41,294 nucleotides of DNA from Acidovorax sp. GTDB lineage: Bacteria > Pseudomonadota > Gammaproteobacteria > Burkholderiales > Burkholderiaceae_C. The stretch covers positions 1 through 41,294 of the forward strand of contig NZ_JALEGG010000105.1 in assembly GCF_022763525.1 (NCBI RefSeq), read 5' to 3'. This document shows positions 31,846-37,338 of this stretch, piece after piece (the first letter of the stretch is position 1; every line of letters begins with the position of its first letter). Below the pieces are notes generated by a model. The model was not told the origin of the DNA. It did not search any database and was given only the letters and a program-made list of their open reading frames with translations. The position numbers were made by a program, and so were the translations under genes.

Positions 31846-32231
31846 CAACGCGGTCCCATGCCCTTGATGCGCTCCAGGCGCTCCACCAGCGATACGGCCC
31901 GATCCATGGCCGACTCCACCTGGCGCACCAATACCGCCGCCTCGGTCTCAGGGTCTACCGGCACCGGAACGCTGTAGCCAGCCTCCTGCATGTAGTAGCC
32001 CGCCAGGCCGTGGAATCCCACCCCCCGCGCCCACTTCATCAGCAGTAGGAGCTGTGATGGCGTCAGCCGCTCTGCCCGGGTTGCGTTCAAGCAGTCAAGC
32101 AACGTGCGGTGCGCTGCCTCGGGGGTCTTGTCGGGCCAAAACTGCTGACCAACTTTCTTGGCGCCACCCAGGGCCTTTACCGCGTCACGCGCGGCATCCA
32201 GCTCATCTTCGTATAGCAACGGTTCATTCAC
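31845..32231 (-). CDS. CII/CP76-like phage regulatory protein (128 aa)
   Basis: GTG 32231 with AGGTGG six to seven bases upstream; a GTG at 32261 would enter the operator and lacks an SD. Contains DAARDAVKALGGAKKVGQQF, WPDKTPEAAHRTLLDCLN and RLTPSQLLLLMKWAR, then GVGFHGLAGYYMQEAGYS. The WP-k-P-x-A-x-x-L-x-D-C-L-N pattern is that of the phage CP76/CII regulatory family (HTH proteins of P2-like and other phages). As first gene of the leftward replication operon it may activate or tune that operon. C-terminal helix is charged. Confidence 0.65.
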   Translation of the reverse strand: MNEPLLYEDELDAARDAVKALGGAKKVGQQFWPDKTPEAAHRTLLDCLNATRAERLTPSQLLLLMKWARGVGFHGLAGYYMQEAGYSVPVPVDPETEAAVLVRQVESAMDRAVSLVERLERIKGMGPR

Positions 32232-32265
32232 AGCAGACCACCTTTGGACTGTGCCGCCCACTGCG

Positions 32266-32302
32266 TTCCGAACGATTCCGAATCATTCGGAACCGTTCGG
32301 AA
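32266..32302. promoter_or_regulatory. Four-part operator: TTCCGAA x2 and TTCGGAA x2 every 10 bp
   Basis: TTCCGAA at 32266 and 32276, TTCGGAA at 32286 and 32296. The set is a near-perfect inverted repeat centred on 32284, one site per helical turn. It lies just upstream of the leftward replication operon start at 32231, so a dimeric regulator bound cooperatively here would control that operon. Confidence 0.8.
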
Positions 32303-32316
32303 TGCCTTTTCTGGGC

Positions 32317-32355
32317 AAAAAAAAGAGACTTCAGTGCATGGCCCCATGCACTGAA
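32317..32355 (-). terminator. Probable intrinsic terminator for the leftward immunity genes
   Basis: A 12-bp perfect inverted repeat (TTCAGTGCATGG / CCATGCACTGAA, loop CC) is followed, read leftwards, by GTCTC and eight T. The five bases between stem and T-run are more than ideal. It would stop transcripts from the HTH gene at 33366 before they enter the replication operon. Confidence 0.6.
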
Positions 32356-32512
32356 ATCACCATGAAGAAAAAGCCCGCCAGCCGTGCAACCCAAGGAGGG
32401 AGAGAGGAAGGAACGGAGAGCACGGCCACCGCTGCAAGCGGCCACGTGGCGGAAAATGACTCGGGGGCCTCGAACGCCCACGAATCGAAAACACAAACCC
32501 TGGAAGGAACAC

Positions 32513-32746
32513 ATGAGCGACGCCAGCAGCAACACCCTGCCCCTCGATGCCGAAACAGTGAACGCCATCGTCAACGCCCTCGGCGCCCTGGTGTTCGCCA
32601 CCGTGCGGCAGCTGCCAGCAGACAAGCAAGCAGCCTTTGCCAAAGACCTCGCGCGCTTGGCACAAAACGAGGAGCGGCAGGGCCAAACGGCGACAGAAAC
32701 GATCCTGCTGGACATGCACCGCGCCGCAGTGGCTGCGGCCAGCTGA
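32513..32746 (+). CDS. Small hypothetical phage protein (77 aa)
   Basis: ATG 32513 with AAGGA six bases upstream; starts MSDASSNTLPLDAETVNAIV. Helical and acidic/Ala-rich: ALGALVFATVRQLPADKQAAF, KDLARLAQNEERQGQTATE. No known domain and no TM. It is a lone plus-strand gene between the leftward operator region and the convergent gene ending at 32823; an ACCGCTTGG/CCAAGCGGT hairpin at 32768-32792 lies between the two stops. Bases 32356-32512 hold no gene I can see. Confidence 0.6.
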   Translation: MSDASSNTLPLDAETVNAIVNALGALVFATVRQLPADKQAAFAKDLARLAQNEERQGQTATETILLDMHRAAVAAAS

Positions 32747-32822
32747 TCGCCGGGCTCGAAACAACGAACCGCTTGGAAGCAACCCAAGCGGTGAACTGGG
32801 ATTCGAGGGAGTCAGCCATGGC

Positions 32823-33149
32823 TCAGCCTTCCCCGGCCGAGCCATCAGTCCTACCACTCAGGCGCTGGGCGCACCACTCTTGCCAGCGCGCCTCCAACTG
32901 GTGCTCCTCCAGCAGTGCGCCGGCATCTGGCTCCAGGCCGAGGGTGCGCAGGATCATGACGCCTTCGGGCGTGGACCCCACCAGGTCATACAGCTCGACC
33001 GCAGCGGCAAGCAGTGCCCGCTCTTCTGGCCGGCGTGTCACGGTGAACACCGTGGCACTGAAATGCTTGCGGTTGCGCAGCGTGGTGCCCGCGGCTTCTG
33101 CCCAGCGCTCGGCCATTTCGAGCAAAGCCAGGGTGAAGGGCTCATGCAT
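32823..33149 (-). CDS. Hypothetical protein cotranscribed with the HTH regulator (108 aa)
   Basis: ATG 33149 has GGAGGT five to six bases upstream and overlaps the HTH gene end by 8 bases; a longer upstream frame is not needed. Helical protein starting MHEPFTLALLEMAERWAEAA, with TTLRNRKHFSATVFTVTRRP, AVELYDLVGSTPEGVMILRT and a charged C-terminus. No family recognised. Its coupling to a Cro/CI-like gene suggests a role in the genetic switch, or an immunity-linked accessory protein. Confidence 0.65.
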   Translation of the reverse strand: MHEPFTLALLEMAERWAEAAGTTLRNRKHFSATVFTVTRRPEERALLAAAVELYDLVGSTPEGVMILRTLGLEPDAGALLEEHQLEARWQEWCAQRLSGRTDGSAGEG

Positions 33150-33366
33150 GGGGCACCTCCGCTTCGACGGCCGGTGCGTCCGTCTCCGGCGCACCGACCC
33201 CTTGGCCGAGCAGCTGCAGCCTAATCGCCGCGTCTGCCGCCTTGGGCGCCTTGCCGGCTTCCCATTTGGCAATGGTGGGCTGCGACACCCCCACCTCCCT
33301 TGCGATGGCGGCCTGAGACATGCCCGCTTTGCGCAGACGCCTAACGGTGGAGGTGGTTTGGCTCAT
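33142..33366 (-). CDS. XRE/Cro-type HTH transcription regulator (74 aa)
   Basis: ATG 33366, product starts MSQTTSTVRRLRKAGMSQAA. Clear HTH: MSQAAIAREVGVSQPTIAKW, then EAGKAPKAADAAIRLQLL. Small and without a protease domain, so Cro-like in size. There is no proper SD: the only AGGAT lies in the -10 region, and the predicted transcript would start only a few bases before the ATG, as in leaderless lambda cI mRNA. It is divergent from the gene at 33446, with the operator between them. Confidence 0.85.
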   Translation of the reverse strand: MSQTTSTVRRLRKAGMSQAAIAREVGVSQPTIAKWEAGKAPKAADAAIRLQLLGQGVGAPETDAPAVEAEVPHA

Positions 33367-33376
33367 GATGGCGCCG

Positions 33377-33405
33377 ATCCTATTACAAAAGTAATAGGAC
33401 GGCAA
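33377..33405 (-). promoter_or_regulatory. Promoter for the HTH gene with overlapping operator palindrome
   Basis: Read leftwards: TTGCCG (33405-33400), 17 bases, TAGGAT (33382-33377). An inverted repeat CCTATTAC-AAAA-GTAATAGG (33379-33398) covers the -10 box and most of the spacer, as expected of an autoregulatory operator. The sequence CAAAAGTAAT from it recurs, in inverse, at the 34600 promoter. Confidence 0.6.
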
Positions 33406-33445
33406 TTACATTGCGAGTTATTCGGTGCGGCATAGTCAGAACACC

Positions 33446-34012
33446 ATGAAAGGCCGCGAACTCCTCAAGCTGTTGCTGAAAAAGCACTCCCTATCGGGCA
33501 ATGGCTTGGTCACTGCGCTGGGCGGCAAAATCAAACAGCCCACGCTGCACAAGTTCCTCGAACTGGACACGCGAGAGTCGCGACGGTCCACCCTCCAACC
33601 TGTCGCCGATTACTTCAAGATCCCCGTCGAGGCGTTTTACGACGAGTTCCTTGCCGACAAGATCGCCTATCAGCGCGGCTTGGTGGAAGCCGACGAACTC
33701 GGCAGTGAAGTGAGGGCGGCGGTAGTCAGTGAAGCGCGGGAAGCCTCACCGCCAATCCCCTTTCCTCCTCCACCGCCCACCCAGCCCAACCTGCGCGACG
33801 CCATGCGCAAACTGCGCGATGTGCTGGCCCAGGAAACTCCGGGCGTGCGCCGATCTGTTGTCGCCCTCATGAGCGACCTTGCTGACAGGGCGGAAGACAC
33901 CACTTTCAGCGACCAGATGATCGAGCGCATCATGGGCGCACTAGGGCACCGGGGAAACGAAAAGGCGCCGTTATCTATCCCTTCCCAAACGCTCAGTGGC
34001 GCAGGAAAATGA
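33446..34012 (+). CDS. Probable phage repressor-type HTH protein (188 aa)
   Basis: ATG 33446 (no clear SD; seven codons of open frame precede it). The N-terminal 75 residues read as an XRE-like DNA-binding domain: GRELLKLLLKKHSLSGNGLV, IKQPTLHKFLELDTRESRRS, TLQPVADYFKIPVEAFYDEF. The middle is Pro-rich (PPIPFPPPPPTQP) and the end helical (LRDAMRKLRDVLAQETPG, SVVALMSDLADRAEDTTFSD). No LexA-type Ser-Lys protease domain is seen, so induction would not be by self-cleavage. Which of the two divergent HTH proteins maintains lysogeny cannot be settled from sequence. Confidence 0.8.
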   Translation: MKGRELLKLLLKKHSLSGNGLVTALGGKIKQPTLHKFLELDTRESRRSTLQPVADYFKIPVEAFYDEFLADKIAYQRGLVEADELGSEVRAAVVSEAREASPPIPFPPPPPTQPNLRDAMRKLRDVLAQETPGVRRSVVALMSDLADRAEDTTFSDQMIERIMGALGHRGNEKAPLSIPSQTLSGAGK

Positions 34013-34034
34013 CTCCCGAGGGGGAGCGTACCGA

Positions 34035-34580
34035 ATGAACGTCACAGCACAGTTTCTTAGCACGGGCATCGCCGCAGCGTTGGTCGCGGCCGCAAGTCCG
34101 GCATGGTCAATCAATAAATGCGTCGGAGCCGACGGTAAAGTGTCTTTTCAAGAGCAGGCCTGCCCCGGCAAGGGTGGCGCGATTGAAGTAAGACCTGCCA
34201 GCGGCATGGCGCCCGCACCCGTTCAGCAGCCAGCCCCACAAGGCGGCCCGGCCGCTCCCGCCGCAGCCGCATCGCAAGCCGCCAAGAAAGAAGGCGTGTT
34301 CGGCGAGACATATCGGCGCAAGCTCGACCTTGAAACTCACCTCATCAGCAGCACCCGCGCGGAGTTGAACGGGCACCTTCAGAGCTGCGACGCACAGCAA
34401 CGCGCATTGGCCGCCAAAAAAGGCCAAGCCCGCAATAACCTCGCCGGCGCGACCTGGGAGCAGTCGATCTCCGCAGAAATGCAAGCTGCCGCAACAACCT
34501 GCGACACCAAGGCCCGCGATCTTCGGTCGCGCCTAGAGGGATATGAGAAGGAACTGCGGGAACTGAAGGCCAGCAAGTAG
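34035..34580 (+). CDS. Secreted/periplasmic DUF4124-like protein in the immunity region (181 aa)
   Basis: ATG 34035 with GGGGAG eight bases upstream. A signal peptide is visible (MNVTAQFLSTGIAAALVAAA, then SPAWS as a likely cleavage end), followed by a DUF4124-type motif INKCVGADGKVSFQEQACPG, a Pro/Ala linker, and a long helical part with two Cys (QSCDAQQRALAAKKGQ, TTCDTKARDLRSRLEGYEKE). DUF4124 proteins are usually host periplasmic proteins. In this position, 22 bases after the repressor-type gene, it is probably expressed in the lysogen and may change the host envelope (moron). Function unknown. Confidence 0.75.
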   Translation: MNVTAQFLSTGIAAALVAAASPAWSINKCVGADGKVSFQEQACPGKGGAIEVRPASGMAPAPVQQPAPQGGPAAPAAAASQAAKKEGVFGETYRRKLDLETHLISSTRAELNGHLQSCDAQQRALAAKKGQARNNLAGATWEQSISAEMQAAATTCDTKARDLRSRLEGYEKELRELKASK

Positions 34581-34584
34581 CCAA

Positions 34585-34628
34585 ATTATTCCTAAAGTAT
34601 TGACTTAGTAATTACTTTTGGAATAATT
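34585..34628 (+). promoter_or_regulatory. Strong promoter of the rightward early operon within nested palindromes
   Basis: TTGACT (34600-34605), 16 bases, AATAAT (34622-34627). The promoter is framed by a 9-bp inverted repeat AATTATTCC (34585-34593) / GGAATAATT (34620-34628) and contains the palindrome AGTAATTACT (34607-34616). The complement of its right part contains CAAAAGTAAT, also present in the 33379 operator. A repressed early promoter is the simplest reading. Confidence 0.75.
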
Positions 34629-34660
34629 CCTCCACGCCCACCCCGGGCGATGGAGGTTTC

Positions 34661-35158
34661 ATGTCATTCCCAGCCACGGCCTGCCACCCCCAGGCCAAGC
34701 CCAGAGCGCAGGCCACGCAGCCGCCTGTAGCCCGCCAATACCCCGCCCACTACCAGGCCCACGGCCGCCTGTTCCGCGCCGTCGTCTCGCTGCCCGACGC
34801 GATGTGCGAGCCCGACCGCCCGCCGCAGGAACGCTGGGTTTTCTTCGACTGCCCCACCGCTGCCCAGCCAGGTGCGCGGCTGGAAGCCCTACTCTCCCTT
34901 GCCTGGAACATCGACACCATCGGCTGGGCTGATCGCGGCTTCATCTACAACGTCGCCGAGGCCAGCCAGCTGATCGCCCAAGGCGACGCCGACGACGACA
35001 CCGCCCTGTTCGAGTGCGAATGGGGTGGCGGCGAAGGCACCAAGCACGTGTCTCCGCACGATGTGGACTTCTTTTGCACGCCGCGCGTGCGTGCCCGGCT
35101 CGAAACGGCCCTGCTGCATGCACACGTCGGCCCAGCGCTGAAAGGCGGTGCTGCATGA
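34661..35158 (+). CDS. Hypothetical early protein (165 aa)
   Basis: First gene of the rightward operon, ATG 34661 with GGAGG upstream. Pro/Ala/Gln-rich N-terminus, then RQYPAHYQAHGRLFRAVVSL, RWVFFDCPTAAQPGARLEAL, IGWADRGFIYNVAEASQLIA and a C-terminal part with HDVDFFCTPRVRARLETALL. Acidic middle (DADDDTALFECEWGGGE). No domain recognised. Likely a small phage-specific early factor. Confidence 0.7.
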   Translation: MSFPATACHPQAKPRAQATQPPVARQYPAHYQAHGRLFRAVVSLPDAMCEPDRPPQERWVFFDCPTAAQPGARLEALLSLAWNIDTIGWADRGFIYNVAEASQLIAQGDADDDTALFECEWGGGEGTKHVSPHDVDFFCTPRVRARLETALLHAHVGPALKGGAA

Positions 35159-35595
35159 GCGCCGCTGTCCATCACATCCTGCGCCAAATGCAGCGCGATG
35201 CCCGCTTGGCGTGGCTCATCGGGCCAGGGAGCCGCACCTACGAGCTGTTGACCGAAGAGGCAGCAACCTCGAATGGACTCGACGTTGCAGAGCTGCGCCA
35301 GCAACACGAAAGCACTCTCAAGTTCGAGCCCTGGCCGAGCGATCTAGAAGTTGAGATTGATCCACAGGCAATCCTGCTCCCACCTCCCACTCCATCGCCC
35401 GGCCACTGGATGCCCGATGGGGCCTATCTCTCCGACAGCTACTACTTGGCGCGCCACCACGCGGGCGTCCTTGCGCCCTACTGGCTTGGATATGAATCCC
35501 GTACAGCCGCCCTCGGGGCCGAACGGTGGAATAGCTCCTTTCGCTACTACGTGCCCGACGACTTCGGCGCACTGGTGGAGGTGCGCCCATCATGA
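35155..35595 (+). CDS. Hypothetical early protein (146 aa)
   Basis: ATG 35155 overlaps the previous stop (ATGA). Starts MSAAVHHILRQMQRDARLAW, then GPGSRTYELLTEEAATSNGL and a C-terminal part with aromatic residues (YLSDSYYLARHHAGVLAPYW, RWNSSFRYYVPDDFGALVEV). No TM, no known motif. Translationally coupled on both sides, so part of the same functional cassette. Confidence 0.7.
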   Translation: MSAAVHHILRQMQRDARLAWLIGPGSRTYELLTEEAATSNGLDVAELRQQHESTLKFEPWPSDLEVEIDPQAILLPPPTPSPGHWMPDGAYLSDSYYLARHHAGVLAPYWLGYESRTAALGAERWNSSFRYYVPDDFGALVEVRPS

Positions 35596-35819
35596 GCACG
35601 CCACGCCTCTCGCCCGCCATGCGCAACATGCTGCGCAACGCGATCGACGGCAAGCGCATCGGCCAGGGCCTTTCTGGTGGCCCGCACAAGATCGATGCCA
35701 CCCGCCGCGCACTGGAAGCCCGTGGCCTTCTCGACACTGATCTGAAGCCCACCGAAGCGGGCCGGTCCGTCTTCGCGCCCAAGCACGCTGCCATCCATCA
35801 GGAGGCATCCCCATGCTGA
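35592..35819 (+). CDS. Small hypothetical protein, possibly winged-helix (75 aa)
   Basis: ATG 35592 overlaps the previous stop as ATGA. Basic 75-residue protein: MSTPRLSPAMRNMLRNAIDG, then TRRALEARGLLDTDLKPTEA. The helix-helix-strand pattern with ALEARGLLD followed by KPTEAGR resembles a small winged-helix/MarR-like wing found in phage proteins, so nucleic-acid binding is possible. No further evidence. Confidence 0.7.
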   Translation: MSTPRLSPAMRNMLRNAIDGKRIGQGLSGGPHKIDATRRALEARGLLDTDLKPTEAGRSVFAPKHAAIHQEASPC

Positions 35820-36049
35820 CCAGCCGCCTCACCACCCGCGACGGCCGCACCCTCACGCTGGTGCACTGCACAGGCCACGTGCATGCGATCGCACCAAGCA
35901 CCGGCGAGGGCGACCGCCGCTTCTTCGCCGTGAAGATCGACGGCAAGCGCTACGAAGACCACCAGGCCACCACCCAGCAGGCCGCAATGCAGCGCGCTTT
36001 CATGCGCGTGCCCACGGCCCGCTCTGTCGTCGTGAGGTCGCCGCGATGA
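35813..36049 (+). CDS. Small hypothetical protein (78 aa)
   Basis: ATG 35813 with GGAGG upstream, overlapping the previous gene by 7 bases. Beta-rich with basic residues: LTTRDGRTLTLVHCTGHVHA, FFAVKIDGKRYEDHQATTQQ, and a basic end PTARSVVVRSPR. No recognised domain. Coupled to the next gene by an ATGA overlap. Confidence 0.7.
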   Translation: MLTSRLTTRDGRTLTLVHCTGHVHAIAPSTGEGDRRFFAVKIDGKRYEDHQATTQQAAMQRAFMRVPTARSVVVRSPR

Positions 36050-36201
36050 GCCGCCCGCCCATCACCATCGACGGGCCGCACCACAGCCGCCGTGCTCTGC
36101 GCTGCGCCCGGTTGCGTGTGGCCGCCCTGGCGGTACTGGCAGCCTTGCTGCTCGCCGCGCCACACATCGCCGGCCTGCTGGCGCAGTCGTTGGAGGGCTA
36201 A
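36046..36201 (+). CDS. Small single-TM membrane protein (51 aa)
   Basis: ATG 36046 overlaps the stop at 36049 (ATGA); TAA at 36199-36201. Basic N-terminus (MSRPPITIDGPHHSRRALRC), one TM helix (about 26-44, AALAVLAALLLAAPHIAGLL) and a short acidic end. Coupling and the next gene's SD inside its 3' end support it. Function unknown; early phage membrane peptides may act in exclusion or host takeover. Confidence 0.6.
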   Translation: MSRPPITIDGPHHSRRALRCARLRVAALAVLAALLLAAPHIAGLLAQSLEG

Positions 36202-36204
36202 GGC

Positions 36205-36354
36205 ATGTGGCACCGCCTCCTCTTCGCCGCCTACTACCTGCGCGCCCTGCCCGGCGTGGACTGCCGCCACGCAGTTGCAGCGGCCCTTGCCCGCGCGGAC
36301 GTGCGCCTGCACCAGCTGCGCCGGCAGCAACGCAACGCCCGGAGCAAGCCATGA
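36205..36354 (+). CDS. Small basic protein (49 aa)
   Basis: ATG 36205 with GGAGGG nine bases upstream; TGA at 36352-36354 overlaps the next ATG. Product MWHRLLFAAYYLRALPGVDC followed by an Arg/Gln/His-rich helix (VRLHQLRRQQRNARSKP). Amphipathic N-terminus without a full TM. Unknown function; supported by tight packing with both neighbours. Confidence 0.55.
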   Translation: MWHRLLFAAYYLRALPGVDCRHAVAAALARADVRLHQLRRQQRNARSKP

Positions 36355-36668
36355 CGGCCGCCATGCACCTGCGCGTGCGCGGCGTCGTCAGCAGCTGCGA
36401 AAAGCGCACCACCACGCAGGGCGTGCCGCTGCTGGTGGTGCACATGCAAGACAAGGCCAGCGGCCAAGAGGTGCGTGCCAGCCACGCTTACCCAGACTCC
36501 AGCGCCGCCAGCCACTACGCAGCCAGCAACCTCGCCCGCCGCTTGGTCGGCCAGGTGGCCGAGCTGGACGCCACCAATCCCCGTTTCCGTGCCAGCCGCC
36601 TCGACTGCGACGCCGCGCACATCAGCCTGCCTTACCAAACCCCATCCACCCGAAAGGATCTGGAATGA
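36351..36668 (+). CDS. Hypothetical early protein, beta-rich (105 aa)
   Basis: ATG 36351 overlaps the previous stop as ATGA. Starts MTAAMHLRVRGVVSSCEKRT, continues GVPLLVVHMQDKASGQEVRA and ends with ISLPYQTPSTRKDLE. The spacing of beta strands, with aromatic and basic residues, could be an OB-fold-type single-strand binding protein as found in early phage operons. I see no decisive motif, so this is only a suggestion. Confidence 0.65.
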   Translation: MTAAMHLRVRGVVSSCEKRTTTQGVPLLVVHMQDKASGQEVRASHAYPDSSAASHYAASNLARRLVGQVAELDATNPRFRASRLDCDAAHISLPYQTPSTRKDLE

Positions 36669-37012
36669 CCCGCAAGACCACAGTCACATTCACATTCAGC
36701 GCCGATTCCCATGGCAACGTGACGCTGTCCACCGACCTCGCCAAGCCTTCGCCCGGTGCCCCCGCCAACGCAGCGCAAATGGTGGCGCTGGAGTTACTCA
36801 CCCACTGCCAGCACCAGGGCCTCAGCGTCAACCACGGCATCCAGGCCGTGCCCGCGCTGGCTCTGGCGCACGACATCACGCAAGCCGAAGGCTACGCCTA
36901 CGCCGTGCCCGAATCCCTCTGGCGTGCGGCAATCGACGTGGTCAACCGCAGCCAGCACCACACGGGCACGGACCAGCTCACTCCTGCGGACTTTCGGGGA
37001 GTAGCAGCATGA
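36665..37012 (+). CDS. Hypothetical early protein (115 aa)
   Basis: ATG 36665 overlaps the previous stop as ATGA. N-terminal beta hairpin (KTTVTFTFSADSHGNVTLST), then a helical part: AAQMVALELLTHCQHQGLSV, AYAVPESLWRAAIDVVNRSQ, ending LTPADFRGVAA. No recognised domain. Coupled to the next gene by an ATGA overlap. Confidence 0.65.
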   Translation: MTRKTTVTFTFSADSHGNVTLSTDLAKPSPGAPANAAQMVALELLTHCQHQGLSVNHGIQAVPALALAHDITQAEGYAYAVPESLWRAAIDVVNRSQHHTGTDQLTPADFRGVAA

Positions 37013-37335
37013 GCCGGCGCACCTTCTCCAAGGCTGCCGACAGCATCACGCTCAGCAAGCCCAACCTCACCAGCGTGCACATCCAGCAGCCGCGCCCTGC
37101 GCCGCTGCGCTCGACAGGCCTCCAGCCCGTCAAAACCACGCCAGCGCCAGCGGGCTCTGCGCAGCCGATTTCCCAAGCGCCCGTCATCCCCGACGCCCCC
37201 GTGCGCAACAGCACCTTGCGCGGCGGCGAGCCATACACCTGCCCCGAGCTGCGCACAACGCCCTACCGCGCTGGATCAACAGACGCCTTCCGCCTGCCCA
37301 GCCGCACCAGCTTCCGCAACCCACAGCCCGCCTGA
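37009..37335 (+). CDS. Hypothetical, low-complexity early protein (108 aa)
   Basis: ATG 37009 overlaps the previous stop. Pro/Ser/Arg-rich and probably disordered (HIQQPRPAPLRSTGLQPVKT, QAPVIPDAPVRNSTLRGGEP), with a C-terminal PYRAGSTDAFRLPSRTSFRN. It lies directly before the ParB-like gene (three bases between). May be an adaptor or a natively unfolded partner; unknown. Confidence 0.6.
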   Translation: MSRRTFSKAADSITLSKPNLTSVHIQQPRPAPLRSTGLQPVKTTPAPAGSAQPISQAPVIPDAPVRNSTLRGGEPYTCPELRTTPYRAGSTDAFRLPSRTSFRNPQPA

Positions 37336-37338
37336 ACC

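Noticed and set aside
30421-31977. 518-codon plus-strand frame across helicase and primase
   Set aside because: Antisense to two clear replication genes; low-complexity product. It shows that length alone is no evidence for coding here.
32356-33435. Plus-strand frame beginning MKKKPASRATQGG after the 32330 hairpin
   Set aside because: It runs on through opposite-strand genes without a natural end, and the gene at 32513 in another frame has a better SD.
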